DNA from: Actinomadura parmotrematis
GTDB lineage: Bacteria; Actinomycetota; Actinomycetes; Streptosporangiales; Streptosporangiaceae
Assembly (NCBI RefSeq): GCF_019458805.1
Contig: NZ_JAIBOA010000006.1
Span: forward strand, 248,001 to 312,000
DNA length: 64,000 bases
Direction: 5' to 3'
Of this stretch, positions 50,236 through 58,626 are shown in pieces. The translations under genes were made by a program, and so were the position numbers. Numbering within the stretch: position 1 is the first letter of the stretch; every line of letters starts with the position of its first letter. Below the pieces are notes generated by a model, which was given only the letters and a program-made list of their open reading frames with translations, was not told where the DNA came from and did no database searches.

Positions 50236-50314
50236 CCGGCCTCCTCCGACGTGACCGCCGGATACCCCGCCCGAACCCGATCATGCCGTCGCCGGGGCGG
50301 GAAGGCCGCGCCCG

Positions 50315-50899
50315 TCAGGGGCAGGGGGCGAGCATGCGTTCCAGGAGGGTGTGGAAGTAGGCGCGGAACTCGGCGAGCTCGTCCTCGGTGCGCTCGCGGC
50401 CGGCGCGGTCGGGGTGGCCGGGCAGGCCGCCGGTGAGGAAGCCGAAGACGCACCAGACGGCCGTCCGCAGCAGGAACGACACGTCGACGTCGGCGGGCAC
50501 CGCGGCGGCGACGGCCGCGGCCGCGCTGGCGGCCTGCGGGTCGGCGTACTCGGCCTCCAGCTCGCCGACGTCGGAGGCGTCGCCCATCCAGCGCTGCATC
50601 CAGAGCGCGACGATCTGCGGGTTGGCGGCGTAGAAGTCCAGGTAGGCGTCCGCGAGGACGCGCGCGCCCTGCGGCGTCGGGGCGAAGCCGGCGAGGGCGG
50701 ACTCCAGCATCCCCTGCTCGGCCCGGTACGCCCGGAGCATCACCCGGCGGTACAGGTCGGCCTTGCCGCCGGTCAGCTCGCGCACGGTGGCGGTGTCGGT
50801 GCCGGCCGCGTCGGCGATCAGCGCGAGCTCGGTCGAGTCGTAGCCGAGCTCGGCGAACAGCCGGGCGGCCACACTGATGATCTGCTCTTCGCCCTCCAT
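50315..50899 (-). CDS. TetR-family transcriptional regulator
   Basis: The protein has 194 residues. The N-terminal HTH reads EEQIISVAARLFAELGYDSTELALIADAAGTDTATVRELTGGKADLYRRVM, a TetR fold with an unusual recognition-helix end (RELTGGKADLY in place of 'YyhF.sKe.L'). The C-terminal domain contains FYAANPQIVALWMQRWMGDASD and a Trp/Phe-rich ligand pocket. No adjacent target is evident; the secreted lipase gene is divergent 193 bases away and could be regulated. Confidence 0.85.
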   Translation of the reverse strand: MEGEEQIISVAARLFAELGYDSTELALIADAAGTDTATVRELTGGKADLYRRVMLRAYRAEQGMLESALAGFAPTPQGARVLADAYLDFYAANPQIVALWMQRWMGDASDVGELEAEYADPQAASAAAAVAAAVPADVDVSFLLRTAVWCVFGFLTGGLPGHPDRAGRERTEDELAEFRAYFHTLLERMLAPCP

Positions 50900-51092
50900 C
50901 CCGTCACTCTAGGTGATGGCCCCAGGTGGGGGTGGGCCCGCCTCCCCGCCGGGGCGCCCGGGGGCGCGCCGGAGCTTGTCGGCGGCGGCTAAAAGCGGTC
51001 CCGGACTTTGACGCGCGGCCGCTTACGCCCGCCGCCCCGGCGCGCCAGATTCGAGGCGAACGTTCCGCCTCCCACCCCCCAGGAGCCCCCCG

Positions 51093-52334
51093 ATGCCACC
51101 CCTCCCGTCCGGACGGCGCGGGGCGCGCGCCGCCGCCGCCCTCCCGCTGGCCGCCGCGCTCGCGCTCACCGCGCTCACCGCGCCCGCCCGCGCCGACACC
51201 CCGCCCGCCGCCGGGTCCGTCCCGCCCGACCAGGACCCCTTCTACGCGGCGCCCGCGAACATCGGCGGCTACCGGCCCGGCCAGATCGTCGCCAGCCGCA
51301 AGATCACCCCGAAGGTCGGGGACTACGCCACGAAAACCGACACCTGGCAGATCTCCTACCGGAGCAACGACTCGCACGGCGCGCCGACGCTGATCGTCAC
51401 CAGCCTGATGGTGCCGAAGAAGGCGTGGACGGGCACCGGCCCCCGGCCCGCCGTGTCCGTGCAGGCCGCCGAGGACTCCACCGGCACCCAGTGCGCGCCG
51501 TCCTACGGCCTGTCGTCGGGCAGCGTCATCGCCGGCTGGGGCGCCGCCTGGTCCACCCAGCTCCTCGACAAGGGCTGGGCCGTCGCGATGCCCGACCACG
51601 AGGGCCCGAAGTCGGTGTTCATGGCCGGCCCGCAGGCCGGGCACGCCGTCCTCGACGGCATCCGCGCCGTGAAGAACTTCACCGCCGCCCCCGGCATCGG
51701 CAAGGACAACCCCTGGACGCTGAACGGCTACTCCGGCGGCGCCCAGGCGACCGGCTGGGCCGCCGAGCTGCAGCCGTCCTACGCGCCCGACGTCGAGCTG
51801 AAGGGCGCCGCGATGGGCGGCACCCCCGCCGACCCCGAGGCCGTCGCCCGCTTCCTGGACGGCGGGATCTTCTCCGGCTTCGAGGCCGCCGCCGCCGCGA
51901 GCCTCGCGACCGAGTTCCCCGAGATGGACATCGACCCGCTGATGAACGACGCGGGCCGCAAGGCCCTCGCCGACGCGCGCGGCAAGTGCCTGACCGACCT
52001 GCTGATCCAGTTCCCGTTCAAGAAGCTGTCCGGCTACAGCACCGTCCCCGACCCGCTGGCGGTGCCGAGGGTCAAGGCCGTGCTGAAGCTGAACACGCTC
52101 GGCTCCGCCGCCCCCGCGACGCCGGTCTTCGACTACCACGCGAACACCGACGAGATCGTTCCCGCCGCCCAGGACGACGCGCTCGTCAAGGCGTGGTGCA
52201 CCAAGGGCGCCACCGTGCAGACCGTCCGCGACGCCATCGGCGAGCACGCTCTGGAGATGGTGACGCGGAGCGGCGACGCCCTCGCCTTCCTGTCCGACCG
52301 CTACGCGGGCAAGCCCGCCCCCGACACCTGCTGA
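51093..52334 (+). CDS. Secreted lipase (LIP family)
   Basis: The protein has 413 residues. The signal peptide is ARAAAALPLAAALALTALTAPARA, cleaved near residue 35. The mature enzyme matches the secretory LIP lipase family: DPFYAAPANIGGYRPGQIVASRKI, GWGAAWSTQLLDKGWAVAMPDHEGPKSVFMAG, nucleophile Ser in LNGYSGGAQATGWAAEL, Asp in DYHANTDEIVP and His in GEHALEM. It hydrolyses extracellular esters or triglycerides. AGGAG lies seven bases before the ATG. Confidence 0.92.
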   Translation: MPPLPSGRRGARAAAALPLAAALALTALTAPARADTPPAAGSVPPDQDPFYAAPANIGGYRPGQIVASRKITPKVGDYATKTDTWQISYRSNDSHGAPTLIVTSLMVPKKAWTGTGPRPAVSVQAAEDSTGTQCAPSYGLSSGSVIAGWGAAWSTQLLDKGWAVAMPDHEGPKSVFMAGPQAGHAVLDGIRAVKNFTAAPGIGKDNPWTLNGYSGGAQATGWAAELQPSYAPDVELKGAAMGGTPADPEAVARFLDGGIFSGFEAAAAASLATEFPEMDIDPLMNDAGRKALADARGKCLTDLLIQFPFKKLSGYSTVPDPLAVPRVKAVLKLNTLGSAAPATPVFDYHANTDEIVPAAQDDALVKAWCTKGATVQTVRDAIGEHALEMVTRSGDALAFLSDRYAGKPAPDTC

Positions 52335-52368
52335 CACCACGGGCTGACACCACGGGCTGACAGCGAAC

Positions 52369-52396
52369 GGCCGCCCCCGGCGAACCGGGGGCGGCC
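52369..52396. terminator. Bidirectional hairpin terminator
   Basis: GGCCGCCCCCGG (52369-52380) and CCGGGGGCGGCC (52385-52396) form a 12-bp stem with a CGAA tetraloop between two convergent genes. A 13-base tandem repeat (CTGACACCACGGG) overlapping the lipase stop lies just before it. Confidence 0.9.
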
Positions 52397-52401
52397 TCGC
52401 G

Positions 52402-52839
52402 TCAGCAGTAGCGGGAACCGCTGCCCTTCCCCCACGAGCAGGAGTCCGCGGCCGTGCCGTTCGGGTAGCGCAGGTAGGCGGTGTCGCCGGTGTTGTTCCA
52501 CACGTAGGAGCCACGCCCCCAGTAACGGTTCGCCGAGGTGTTCGTGCCCTTGCCGGTGCGCACCTTCACGGTGGCCTTGCCCTTCAGGGTGAACGTCCCG
52601 AACGTGTAGGTGTAGCCGGTCTTGTCGCGCAGCTTGTAGCCCTTGAGCTGCCGCGCCGTCGAGGAGGTGTTGCGCAGCTGCACCCACTCGCCGTTCAGCG
52701 ACGCGTTGGAGCGGGTGTCCTTGCCGGGCGAGTCGTAGTACACCCGGTAGATCTGCACCGCCGACGCGGCCTCCGCCGGCGCCGCCGCCACCCCGACCAC
52801 CAGCGCCGCCGCGGCCCCTACCGCCAGAAGCTTCTTCAC
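52402..52839 (-). CDS. Secreted lamin-tail-domain (LTD) protein
   Basis: The protein has 145 residues. KKLLAVGAAAALVVGVAAAPAEAA is a signal peptide. The mature part is one lamin-tail domain: IYRVYYDSPGKDTRSNASLNGEWVQLRNTSSTARQLKGYKLRDKTGYTYTFG, ending with WNNTGDTAYLRYPNGTAADSCSWGKGSGSRYC. The 'NgEWV.l.N.....l.Gy.l.D' pattern is diagnostic. Such secreted LTD proteins occur with nucleases or on the cell surface; the role is unknown. I prefer the GTG at 52839 (AGAGGA six bases upstream) over the ATG five codons earlier. Confidence 0.85.
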   Translation of the reverse strand: MKKLLAVGAAAALVVGVAAAPAEAASAVQIYRVYYDSPGKDTRSNASLNGEWVQLRNTSSTARQLKGYKLRDKTGYTYTFGTFTLKGKATVKVRTGKGTNTSANRYWGRGSYVWNNTGDTAYLRYPNGTAADSCSWGKGSGSRYC

Positions 52840-52990
52840 CCCGTGTCCTCTCATCAGCCGATACCGACACGAGAGTTCTACAGCCGCACAATGGCCGCGC
52901 AGGCCACTCTTGCGGACAGTGGCCGCACGCGGACGATCGGTGAACCACCGGCCGTCCGCGGGCGTCCGCAGCCGCCGCGCGGGGCGGGGA

Positions 52991-53467
52991 TCAGTGGTGG
53001 GCGTGGACGACGGCGTGCCCCTTGCCGCGGCCGATCATCCAGCGGTTCACCGGCGTGGTCAGCACGAACGCCAGGGCGAGCGAGCCCGCGAGGGCGCCCC
53101 AGAACAGCGGCCGCGCCAGCCCGGCGTCCATGGCGCCGGGGACGGCGACCATCACCGTGTTGTCGATCAGCTCCATGACGGCGATGGACACGGTGTCCGC
53201 CGCCAGGGCGATCGCGAGCGCCCGCCGCAGCGGCACCCCGGCGCGCAGCACGCCGCGCATCGTCAGCGCGTACCCGAACACGAAGGCCAGCACGACGGAC
53301 AGGACGACGGTGCCGGCGTTGTGGAGCCCGAGCGCGGTCCCGGCGACCATGCCGAGGACCTCGCCGATCGCGCAGCCCGTCAGGCAGTGCAGCGTGGCCT
53401 GCGCGGCCGTGCGCCACGAGGCGCCCCCGCCGTGGTGTCCCGCGTGCCCGTGCGATGAGTGCTCCAT
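52991..53467 (-). CDS. DUF4396 membrane protein with His-rich ends
   Basis: The protein has 158 residues. The N-terminus MEHSSHGHAGHHGGG and C-terminus GKGHAVVHAHH are His-rich. Between them TLHCLTGCAIGEVLGMVAGTALG is the DUF4396 hallmark, with two Cys and a Glu in the first helix, and three further helices follow. The His/Cys content suggests metal, probably copper, handling. A palindrome ATACCCCT-C-AGGGGTAT lies 48 bases upstream, of the type bound by CsoR copper sensors. AAGGGG precedes the ATG. Confidence 0.85.
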   Translation of the reverse strand: MEHSSHGHAGHHGGGASWRTAAQATLHCLTGCAIGEVLGMVAGTALGLHNAGTVVLSVVLAFVFGYALTMRGVLRAGVPLRRALAIALAADTVSIAVMELIDNTVMVAVPGAMDAGLARPLFWGALAGSLALAFVLTTPVNRWMIGRGKGHAVVHAHH

Positions 53468-53514
53468 CACTGCCCCTTCCGTGGCGTTCCCGTACCGTCG
53501 GCGGGAAGAACCAC

Positions 53515-53531
53515 ATACCCCTCAGGGGTAT
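53515..53531 (-). promoter_or_regulatory. CsoR-like palindrome upstream of the DUF4396 gene
   Basis: ATACCCCT-C-AGGGGTAT (53515-53531) is a perfect 8-1-8 dyad. It spans the stop codon of the NB-ARC gene and lies 48 bases before the DUF4396 ATG. G-tract palindromes with TA ends are characteristic of CsoR/RcnR-family sites. No csoR gene is in the window. Confidence 0.6.
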
Positions 53532-55630
53532 TCCGGGTGCGGTCGGCGGCGCAGCGCGTAGGCGACGGCCCCGTCCCGGTCGAGCGCCCGCCCCTGCTGG
53601 AAGGCGGCGTCGTAGGCGCCGTCGCCGAGGACCGCGCGGGCCTCGCCCTCGGCGGTGGCGACGCGCAGCTCCGCGAGCCCCCGCAGCCCGATGCCGGCGT
53701 CCTCGGCGAGGACGCGGGTGGCGCCGAGCAGCCGGGCGCCGCGCCCGGCGTCGCCGAGCGCGACGGCGGTGCCGGCGAGCGCGTCGATCGCCAGGACGAC
53801 GCCGAGGGTGTCGTGGATGCGCACCTTGGCCGCCAGCGCGGCCAGGGCGCGCCGCTCGGCCGCGTCCGGGCGGCCCGCGGCCAGCTCGGGCTTGACCTGG
53901 TAGAGGTCGCAGTAGGAGCGCAGCCACTCCTCCCCGTGCCGCTCGCTCAGCGCGCGCGCCTCCTCCAGCGTCCCGATCGCGCCGGCGACGTCGCCGAGCC
54001 GCAGCAGCGCCGTGCTGAGCACGATGAGCGCCGTCAGCAGCCCGGCGGTGCGGTCGGGACGGCCCCGGTGCCGGTCCGCGGCCTCGCACAGAGCGTCGGC
54101 GGCCCGCGCGGGATCGCCGAACAGCGCCTGGTGGGCGCCGTCCATCGACAGCGCGTAGGCCGCCGCCTCCTCGTCGCCGAGCCACGCGGCGAGGCGGCGG
54201 CACTCGGCGGTCCGGGACGCCGCCTCCGCCGGCTCGTTGAGCACGATCGCGAGCCAGGCCCGGCTCCACAGGGCGCGGGCGCGCTCGGGCGACGGGCCGG
54301 AGCGGCCGGCGAGGGCCCGGTCCAGGTGGTGGGCGCCCTCCTTCGGGGCGTGCGCGATCCACAGGAAGACGAGCCGGCCGGCGAGGTCGAGCGCGGCGTG
54401 GTGCCGCTCCGGCTCGGCGAGCCCGTGTTCCAGGGCGGCGCGGACGTTGTGCATCTCCAGCCGGACGCGCTCCATCGCGGCGATCTGCCCCGGCCCGTGC
54501 CAGGCCGCGTCGAACCGCCGCGCCAGGGCCAGGTAGTGGTCGTGGTGGCGCCGCCGGACGGCCCCCTCCTCGCCGAGCAGGCGGAGCCAGCTCCGGCCGT
54601 ACTCGCGCAGGGTGTCCAGCTGCCGGAACCGCGGGCCGTCCGCCGCGGGGCGGCACAGCAGGATCGAGTTGCGCTCCAGGGATTCCAGCGCGGCGTCCAC
54701 CCGCTCGGCCGGCAGCCGCGCGTCGGCGCAGACGGCGCGGGCGGCGGCGGCGTCGAACTCGCCGGGGAACACCGACAGCCGCGCCCAGAGCAGCCGCTCG
54801 GCGGGCCCGCACAGCTCGTGGCTCCAGCCGATCGCGGTGCGCAGCGACCGGTGCCAGGGCGGGTCGGCGTCCGGGACGGCGGTCCCGCCGTCGCCGAGCA
54901 GCGCGAACCGGTCCGCCAGCCGGTCGGCGAGCTCGCCCACCGGCAGCTCGCCGAGGCGGGCGGCGGCCAGCTCGATCGCGAGCGGCAGCCCGTCCAGCCG
55001 CCGGCAGAGCCGCACCGCGTCGGCCCGGTTCGCCGCGGTGATCCGGAACTCGGGGTCGGCGGCGCGGGCGCGCTCGGCCAGCAGGGTCACCGCGTCCTCG
55101 CCCGGCGCGCCCGGCGCGGGGACGGCGGCGGCGTCCGGGACGAACAGCGGGTCCAGGACCACGACCCGCTCGCCGGGCGGCCCGAGCGGGCGGCGGCTCG
55201 TGGCGAGGATCCGCAGCCCCGGCGCGGCGGCGAGCAGCTCTCCGGCGACCCGCGCGCAGGCGCCGGCGAGGTGCTCGCAGGTGTCCAGCACCAGCAGCAG
55301 GTCGCGGGGGGCGAGGTAGCCGGTCAGCACCTCCGGCATCGGCCGCCGCGTCTGGTCGACCAGCGGCAGCGCCTCGGCGATCGCGTAGGGCACCGACGCG
55401 GCGTCCTCCACCGGCGACAGCTCCACCCACCACACCCCGTCGGGGAAGGCGGGCTCCAGCTCGGCGGCGGCCCGCAGCGCCAGCCGGGTCTTGCCGACGC
55501 CGCCGACGCCGGTCACGGTGACCAGCGGCGCGGCGCGGCAGAGCCGGGTCAGGCGGTCGAGCTCGGCGCCGCGGCCGACGAGCCGGCCGGTCGCGGCGGG
55601 CGGGCGGCCGGGCCGCCGTGCTCGGGTCAT
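53522..55630 (-). CDS. NB-ARC-type ATPase with TPR-like repeats (LuxR/AfsR-related, no DNA-binding domain)
   Basis: The protein has 702 residues. The NTPase begins LVGRGAELDRLTRLCRAAPLVTVTGVGGVGKTRLALRAA (Walker A). It continues LLLVLDTCEHLAGAC (Walker B), ILATSRRPLG and CRRLDGLPLAIELAAARLGELPV (GLPLA motif). FRQLDTLREYGRSWL and a long helical-repeat region (residues 330-690) follow. Relatives usually end in, or begin with, a LuxR or SARP DNA-binding domain. Here the chain ends RRRPHPEYP with none, and no frameshift is evident downstream. The ATG at 55630 is one of two close starts. Confidence 0.85.
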   Translation of the reverse strand: MTRARRPGRPPAATGRLVGRGAELDRLTRLCRAAPLVTVTGVGGVGKTRLALRAAAELEPAFPDGVWWVELSPVEDAASVPYAIAEALPLVDQTRRPMPEVLTGYLAPRDLLLVLDTCEHLAGACARVAGELLAAAPGLRILATSRRPLGPPGERVVVLDPLFVPDAAAVPAPGAPGEDAVTLLAERARAADPEFRITAANRADAVRLCRRLDGLPLAIELAAARLGELPVGELADRLADRFALLGDGGTAVPDADPPWHRSLRTAIGWSHELCGPAERLLWARLSVFPGEFDAAAARAVCADARLPAERVDAALESLERNSILLCRPAADGPRFRQLDTLREYGRSWLRLLGEEGAVRRRHHDHYLALARRFDAAWHGPGQIAAMERVRLEMHNVRAALEHGLAEPERHHAALDLAGRLVFLWIAHAPKEGAHHLDRALAGRSGPSPERARALWSRAWLAIVLNEPAEAASRTAECRRLAAWLGDEEAAAYALSMDGAHQALFGDPARAADALCEAADRHRGRPDRTAGLLTALIVLSTALLRLGDVAGAIGTLEEARALSERHGEEWLRSYCDLYQVKPELAAGRPDAAERRALAALAAKVRIHDTLGVVLAIDALAGTAVALGDAGRGARLLGATRVLAEDAGIGLRGLAELRVATAEGEARAVLGDGAYDAAFQQGRALDRDGAVAYALRRRPHPEYP

Positions 55631-55768
55631 CGCGATCAACGCCCCAGGTCGTCCGGTCGGGAGACGGACCAGTTTGCCGGAACGGCTCGCGCGATATCAC
55701 CAAGAGTGAGAAATTGGCTACTCATGCGAGCAGTGCCGGGATCCAGGATTCCCTCGTGGAGGCGCACG

Positions 55769-56878
55769 GTGCACACCCAGCCCGACCGGCGCCCCGCCTG
55801 GCGCTGGATCCTCGCGGCGCTGGCGGCCGAGGCGGCCATCGCGCTCGCCATCGTCCGGAGCGCCGCGCCCCCGCCGGGGCTGCTGCTCACGGGGCTGCTG
55901 CTGACCGGCCCGCTGCTCGCCGCGCACCGGCTCGGCGTGCGGCTGACCGCCGCCGCGTCCGCCGCCGCGACCTGCCTGGCGCTCGTGCTGCCCGCGGCCG
56001 CCCCGCCGCCCGGCCGGGCGTTCTCCCCGGTGGGCGCGCTGCTGGTCACCGCCGGCGGCGGCCTGGCCGTCCTCGCCGCGCGGTCCCGGTCCCGGCGGAA
56101 CCGGACGCTGGCGCAGGCCAACGCGTCGCTGACGCGGATGGCGCACATCGCCGACGTCGCCCAGCGCGCGATCGTCCGCCCGCTCCCGGCCGAGCTCGGC
56201 GGCGTCGCCCTCGCCGCGCACTCCCGGTCGGCCACCGACGGCGCCCTGATCGGCGGCGACGTGCACGACGCCGTCGCCCGCCCGGACGGCGCGCGGCTGC
56301 TCATCGCCGACGTCAAGGGTCACGGCATCGACGTGGCGCCGCTCGCCGCCACCGTCCTCGCGGCCTTCCGGCACCACGCCGCGACCGAGCCCGACCCGGT
56401 CCGCCTCGCCCGCACCATCGACGCCCGCCTGCGGCCCGAGCTCGGCCCCGAGGACTTCGTCACGCTGCTGCTCGCCGACTTCGTCGACGGCGAGGTCCGC
56501 CTGGTCAACTGCGGGCACCCGCCGCCGCTCCGCATCGGCCGCCGCGTCACGCCGCTGGACCCGCCGCGGCCGTCCCCGCCGCTCGGCCTCGAACCCGAGC
56601 CGCTCCTGCACCGCGTCCGGCTGGCGCCCGCGCAGCGGCTGCTGTTCTACACCGACGGCCTCACCGACGCGGGCGGCCCGCGCGGCGAGGAACTCGCCGC
56701 CGACGTCCTCGCCGGGCCCGCGCGGACGGCCCCCGACCTCCAGCAGGCCCTCGCCGAGACGCTCGACCTGATCCGCCCGCGGGCGGTGAGCGACGACCTC
56801 ACCCTGGTCCTCGCCCAGCCCCTCCCGGCGCCCGCGCCGGAGCGGGCGCCGCCCGCGGCGGAGGCCGCCGACCGGTAG
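55769..56878 (+). CDS. SpoIIE-type PP2C phosphatase, membrane-bound
   Basis: The protein has 369 residues. N-terminal helices (WILAALAAEAAIALAIVRSA, LLLTGLLLTGPLLAA, AAASAAATCLALVLPAA, VGALLVTAGGGLAVLAAR) anchor it. The phosphatase domain has IGGDVHDAVARPDGARLLIADVKGHGIDVAPLAATVLAAFR (metal-ligand Asp), TLLLADFVDGEVRLVNCGHPPPLRI, LLFYTDGLTDAG and the last Asp in VSDDLTLVLAQ. Such enzymes dephosphorylate STAS anti-anti-sigma factors; a STAS gene follows 171 bases downstream. The GTG at 55769 follows TGGAGG. Confidence 0.9.
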   Translation: MHTQPDRRPAWRWILAALAAEAAIALAIVRSAAPPPGLLLTGLLLTGPLLAAHRLGVRLTAAASAAATCLALVLPAAAPPPGRAFSPVGALLVTAGGGLAVLAARSRSRRNRTLAQANASLTRMAHIADVAQRAIVRPLPAELGGVALAAHSRSATDGALIGGDVHDAVARPDGARLLIADVKGHGIDVAPLAATVLAAFRHHAATEPDPVRLARTIDARLRPELGPEDFVTLLLADFVDGEVRLVNCGHPPPLRIGRRVTPLDPPRPSPPLGLEPEPLLHRVRLAPAQRLLFYTDGLTDAGGPRGEELAADVLAGPARTAPDLQQALAETLDLIRPRAVSDDLTLVLAQPLPAPAPERAPPAAEAADR

Positions 56879-57049
56879 GCCGGGAATCGACGGGGAAATC
56901 CGGTCGGAAATTGTTCAGCATCGGAAAAGGCATTCCTCTGCTGTAATGTAGAAATATCCGGTAATGGGGCGCCCGCCGTGCCGGCCCGCGGAACCGTCCG
57001 TACCGCGCCCGCCGCGGCCGCGACGGTCCACCAGCGATCGGAGATCGCC

Positions 57050-57400
57050 ATGCCCACCCCCACCGCCGCCCGCAGCGCCGCCGCCCCGGCCGCGTCCCCG
57101 ACCGCCTCCACCGGACCGTCCGCCACGATCGTCGCCCTGCGCGGCGACCTCGACGCCGCCGCCGCCCCCGCGCTCCGCGAGCACCTGCGGGACGCGCTGG
57201 GGCGGAGCACGCGGCTGCTGATCCTCGACCTCGGCGAGGCGGGGTGCTGCGACTCCGCCGGCCTCGCCGTGCTGATCGGCACCCAGCGCCGCGCCACCGG
57301 CCTCGGCATCGCGCTGCGCCTCGCCCGCCCCCGCCCGCAGATGGCCGAGCTGCTGCGCGCCACCGGCCTCGGCCGCAGCCTCACGGTCCTCGCCGGCTGA
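57050..57400 (+). CDS. STAS-domain anti-sigma factor antagonist
   Basis: The protein has 116 residues. After a 25-residue Ala/Pro/Thr-rich tail the STAS domain reads ATIVALRGDLDAAAAPALREHLRDAL, LLILDLGEAGCCDSAGLAVLIGTQRRATG and LRLARPRPQMAELLRATGLGRSLTVL. Ser in CCDSAGLAVL is the phosphorylation site. It would bind an anti-sigma kinase and free a sigma factor. It is probably a substrate of the SpoIIE phosphatase encoded just upstream. The gap 56879-57049 is AT-rich at 56905-56960 and probably holds the promoter. A terminator follows. Confidence 0.9.
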   Translation: MPTPTAARSAAAPAASPTASTGPSATIVALRGDLDAAAAPALREHLRDALGRSTRLLILDLGEAGCCDSAGLAVLIGTQRRATGLGIALRLARPRPQMAELLRATGLGRSLTVLAG

Positions 57401-57423
57401 CGCGCCGCGCGTCCCCCGCACCC

Positions 57424-57456
57424 GAAGGCCCCCGCGTCGACGACGCGGGGGCCTTC
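57424..57456 (+). terminator. Hairpin terminator after the STAS gene
   Basis: GAAGGCCCCCGCGTC and GACGCGGGGGCCTTC form a 15-bp stem around GAC (57424-57456), 24 bases past the stop codon. Confidence 0.88.
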
Positions 57457-57491
57457 CGCGTCGCGCGCCCCGGCCCGCTGCCGGAAACGCG

Positions 57492-57548
57492 TCAGGCGCC
57501 GTCGGAACGGCGTTCGGCCCGCGCGGGCACCGCGCACTTGATGATCAT
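57492..57548 (-). CDS. Possible 18-residue leader peptide
   Basis: On the minus strand ATG at 57548 opens MIIKCAVPARAERRSDGA and stops at 57492. AAAGGG lies about 12 bases upstream, further than ideal. The region 57549-57640 upstream is AT-richer, with an inverted repeat GTACGTACGCCTGTAC near 57590-57605 and a TTGTCA box. The frame is too short for firm support; it may be chance. The rest of 57401-57714 holds the STAS terminator and the promoter of the next gene. Confidence 0.25.
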   Translation of the reverse strand: MIIKCAVPARAERRSDGA

Positions 57549-57714
57549 TAGTTGGCCGTCCCTTTCGGTGCCGATCGCCCGTAAGGCGGTACGTACGCCT
57601 GTACGGGAAGTGCGTGGGACAACCTGACAACACCGTTTCTCTTGTGGACAGATGTGCGATTCACGACGGTTGGTCCCGCCCCGGAGACCGCCCTCGGCCA
57701 CATCAGGAGAAACG

Positions 57715-58581
57715 ATGAAGCTCCCCCTCGCCGCCGCCGCCGTCGTGGCGGGGGCGGCCGCCGTGCTCGCCTCCCTCGGCGGGGCGCCGGGCGCGCCCGC
57801 CGTCCGGACGGCCGGCGCTCAGACGGCCGGCGCCGCGGCGCTGCCGGCGGTGGACATGGAGGCCGTCGTCAAGGCCGCCCAGATCGACCCGCGCCGGCCC
57901 GACCGGAAGCCGACGCCGGGCGCGAAGGCGAGCGTGCTCCTCGTCGAGCGGGCCCTCCGCGACCGGAAGCTGCTCGACGCCAAGCGGGTCGACGGGTCCT
58001 TCGGCACGACGACGGTCGCCGCCTACGCCAAGTACCAGAAGTCGCTCGGCTACACCGGCCTCGGCGCCACCGGGCTGCCCGGCAAGAGCTCGCTCGTCAA
58101 GCTCGGCGCGGGGCACTTCACCGTCACCCGCGCCCTCGTCCCGGGCGCCCGCGTGACCGTCGGCGGCGCCGTCGTCAACGCCCGCACGCGGAGCATGCTC
58201 GCCGAGGCGGAGCGGCTGCTCGGCCGGAGCCTCCCCCTGGACCAGGGGTCCTACAACCCCGGCGGCGACCCCACGTCCGCCGGCACCCACGACGGCGGCG
58301 GCGTCGTCGACGTCTCCGCCGAGGGGATGGACGCCGCCACCCGCGTCCGGGTCGCGCGGACGCTCCGCCGCGTCGGGTTCGCCGCCTGGGTGCGCAGCCC
58401 GCGGCAGGGCGACTGGCCCTGGCACATCCACGCCGTCGCCATCAGCGACACCGACCTGTCCCGGCAGGCCCAGCAGCAGGCCGGCGACTACTGCCTCGGC
58501 CTGAACGGGCTCGCGAACCGCGGCCCCGACGACGGGCCGAAGGTGACCGTCCGCACCTGGGAGGAGTACCGGCGCGGCTGA
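57715..58581 (+). CDS. Secreted peptidoglycan-binding protein with M15-like domain
   Basis: The protein has 288 residues. The signal peptide is KLPLAAAAVVAGAAAVLASLGG. Residues 60-130 form a peptidoglycan-binding domain (VLLVERALRDRKLLDAKRVDGSFGTTTVAAYAKYQKSLGY). The C-terminal part resembles M15 D-Ala-D-Ala peptidases: GTHDGGGVVDVSAEGMD (H-x6-D) and WPWHIHAVAI (HxH) supply likely zinc ligands. It would bind and trim cell-wall peptide. AGGAGA precedes the ATG. It is the first of three secreted cell-wall genes in tandem. Confidence 0.82.
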   Translation: MKLPLAAAAVVAGAAAVLASLGGAPGAPAVRTAGAQTAGAAALPAVDMEAVVKAAQIDPRRPDRKPTPGAKASVLLVERALRDRKLLDAKRVDGSFGTTTVAAYAKYQKSLGYTGLGATGLPGKSSLVKLGAGHFTVTRALVPGARVTVGGAVVNARTRSMLAEAERLLGRSLPLDQGSYNPGGDPTSAGTHDGGGVVDVSAEGMDAATRVRVARTLRRVGFAAWVRSPRQGDWPWHIHAVAISDTDLSRQAQQQAGDYCLGLNGLANRGPDDGPKVTVRTWEEYRRG

Positions 58582-58626
58582 TCCGCGCCCGGAGCCCAGG
58601 TCGTGCAGAGAACAAGGAGAACCGGA

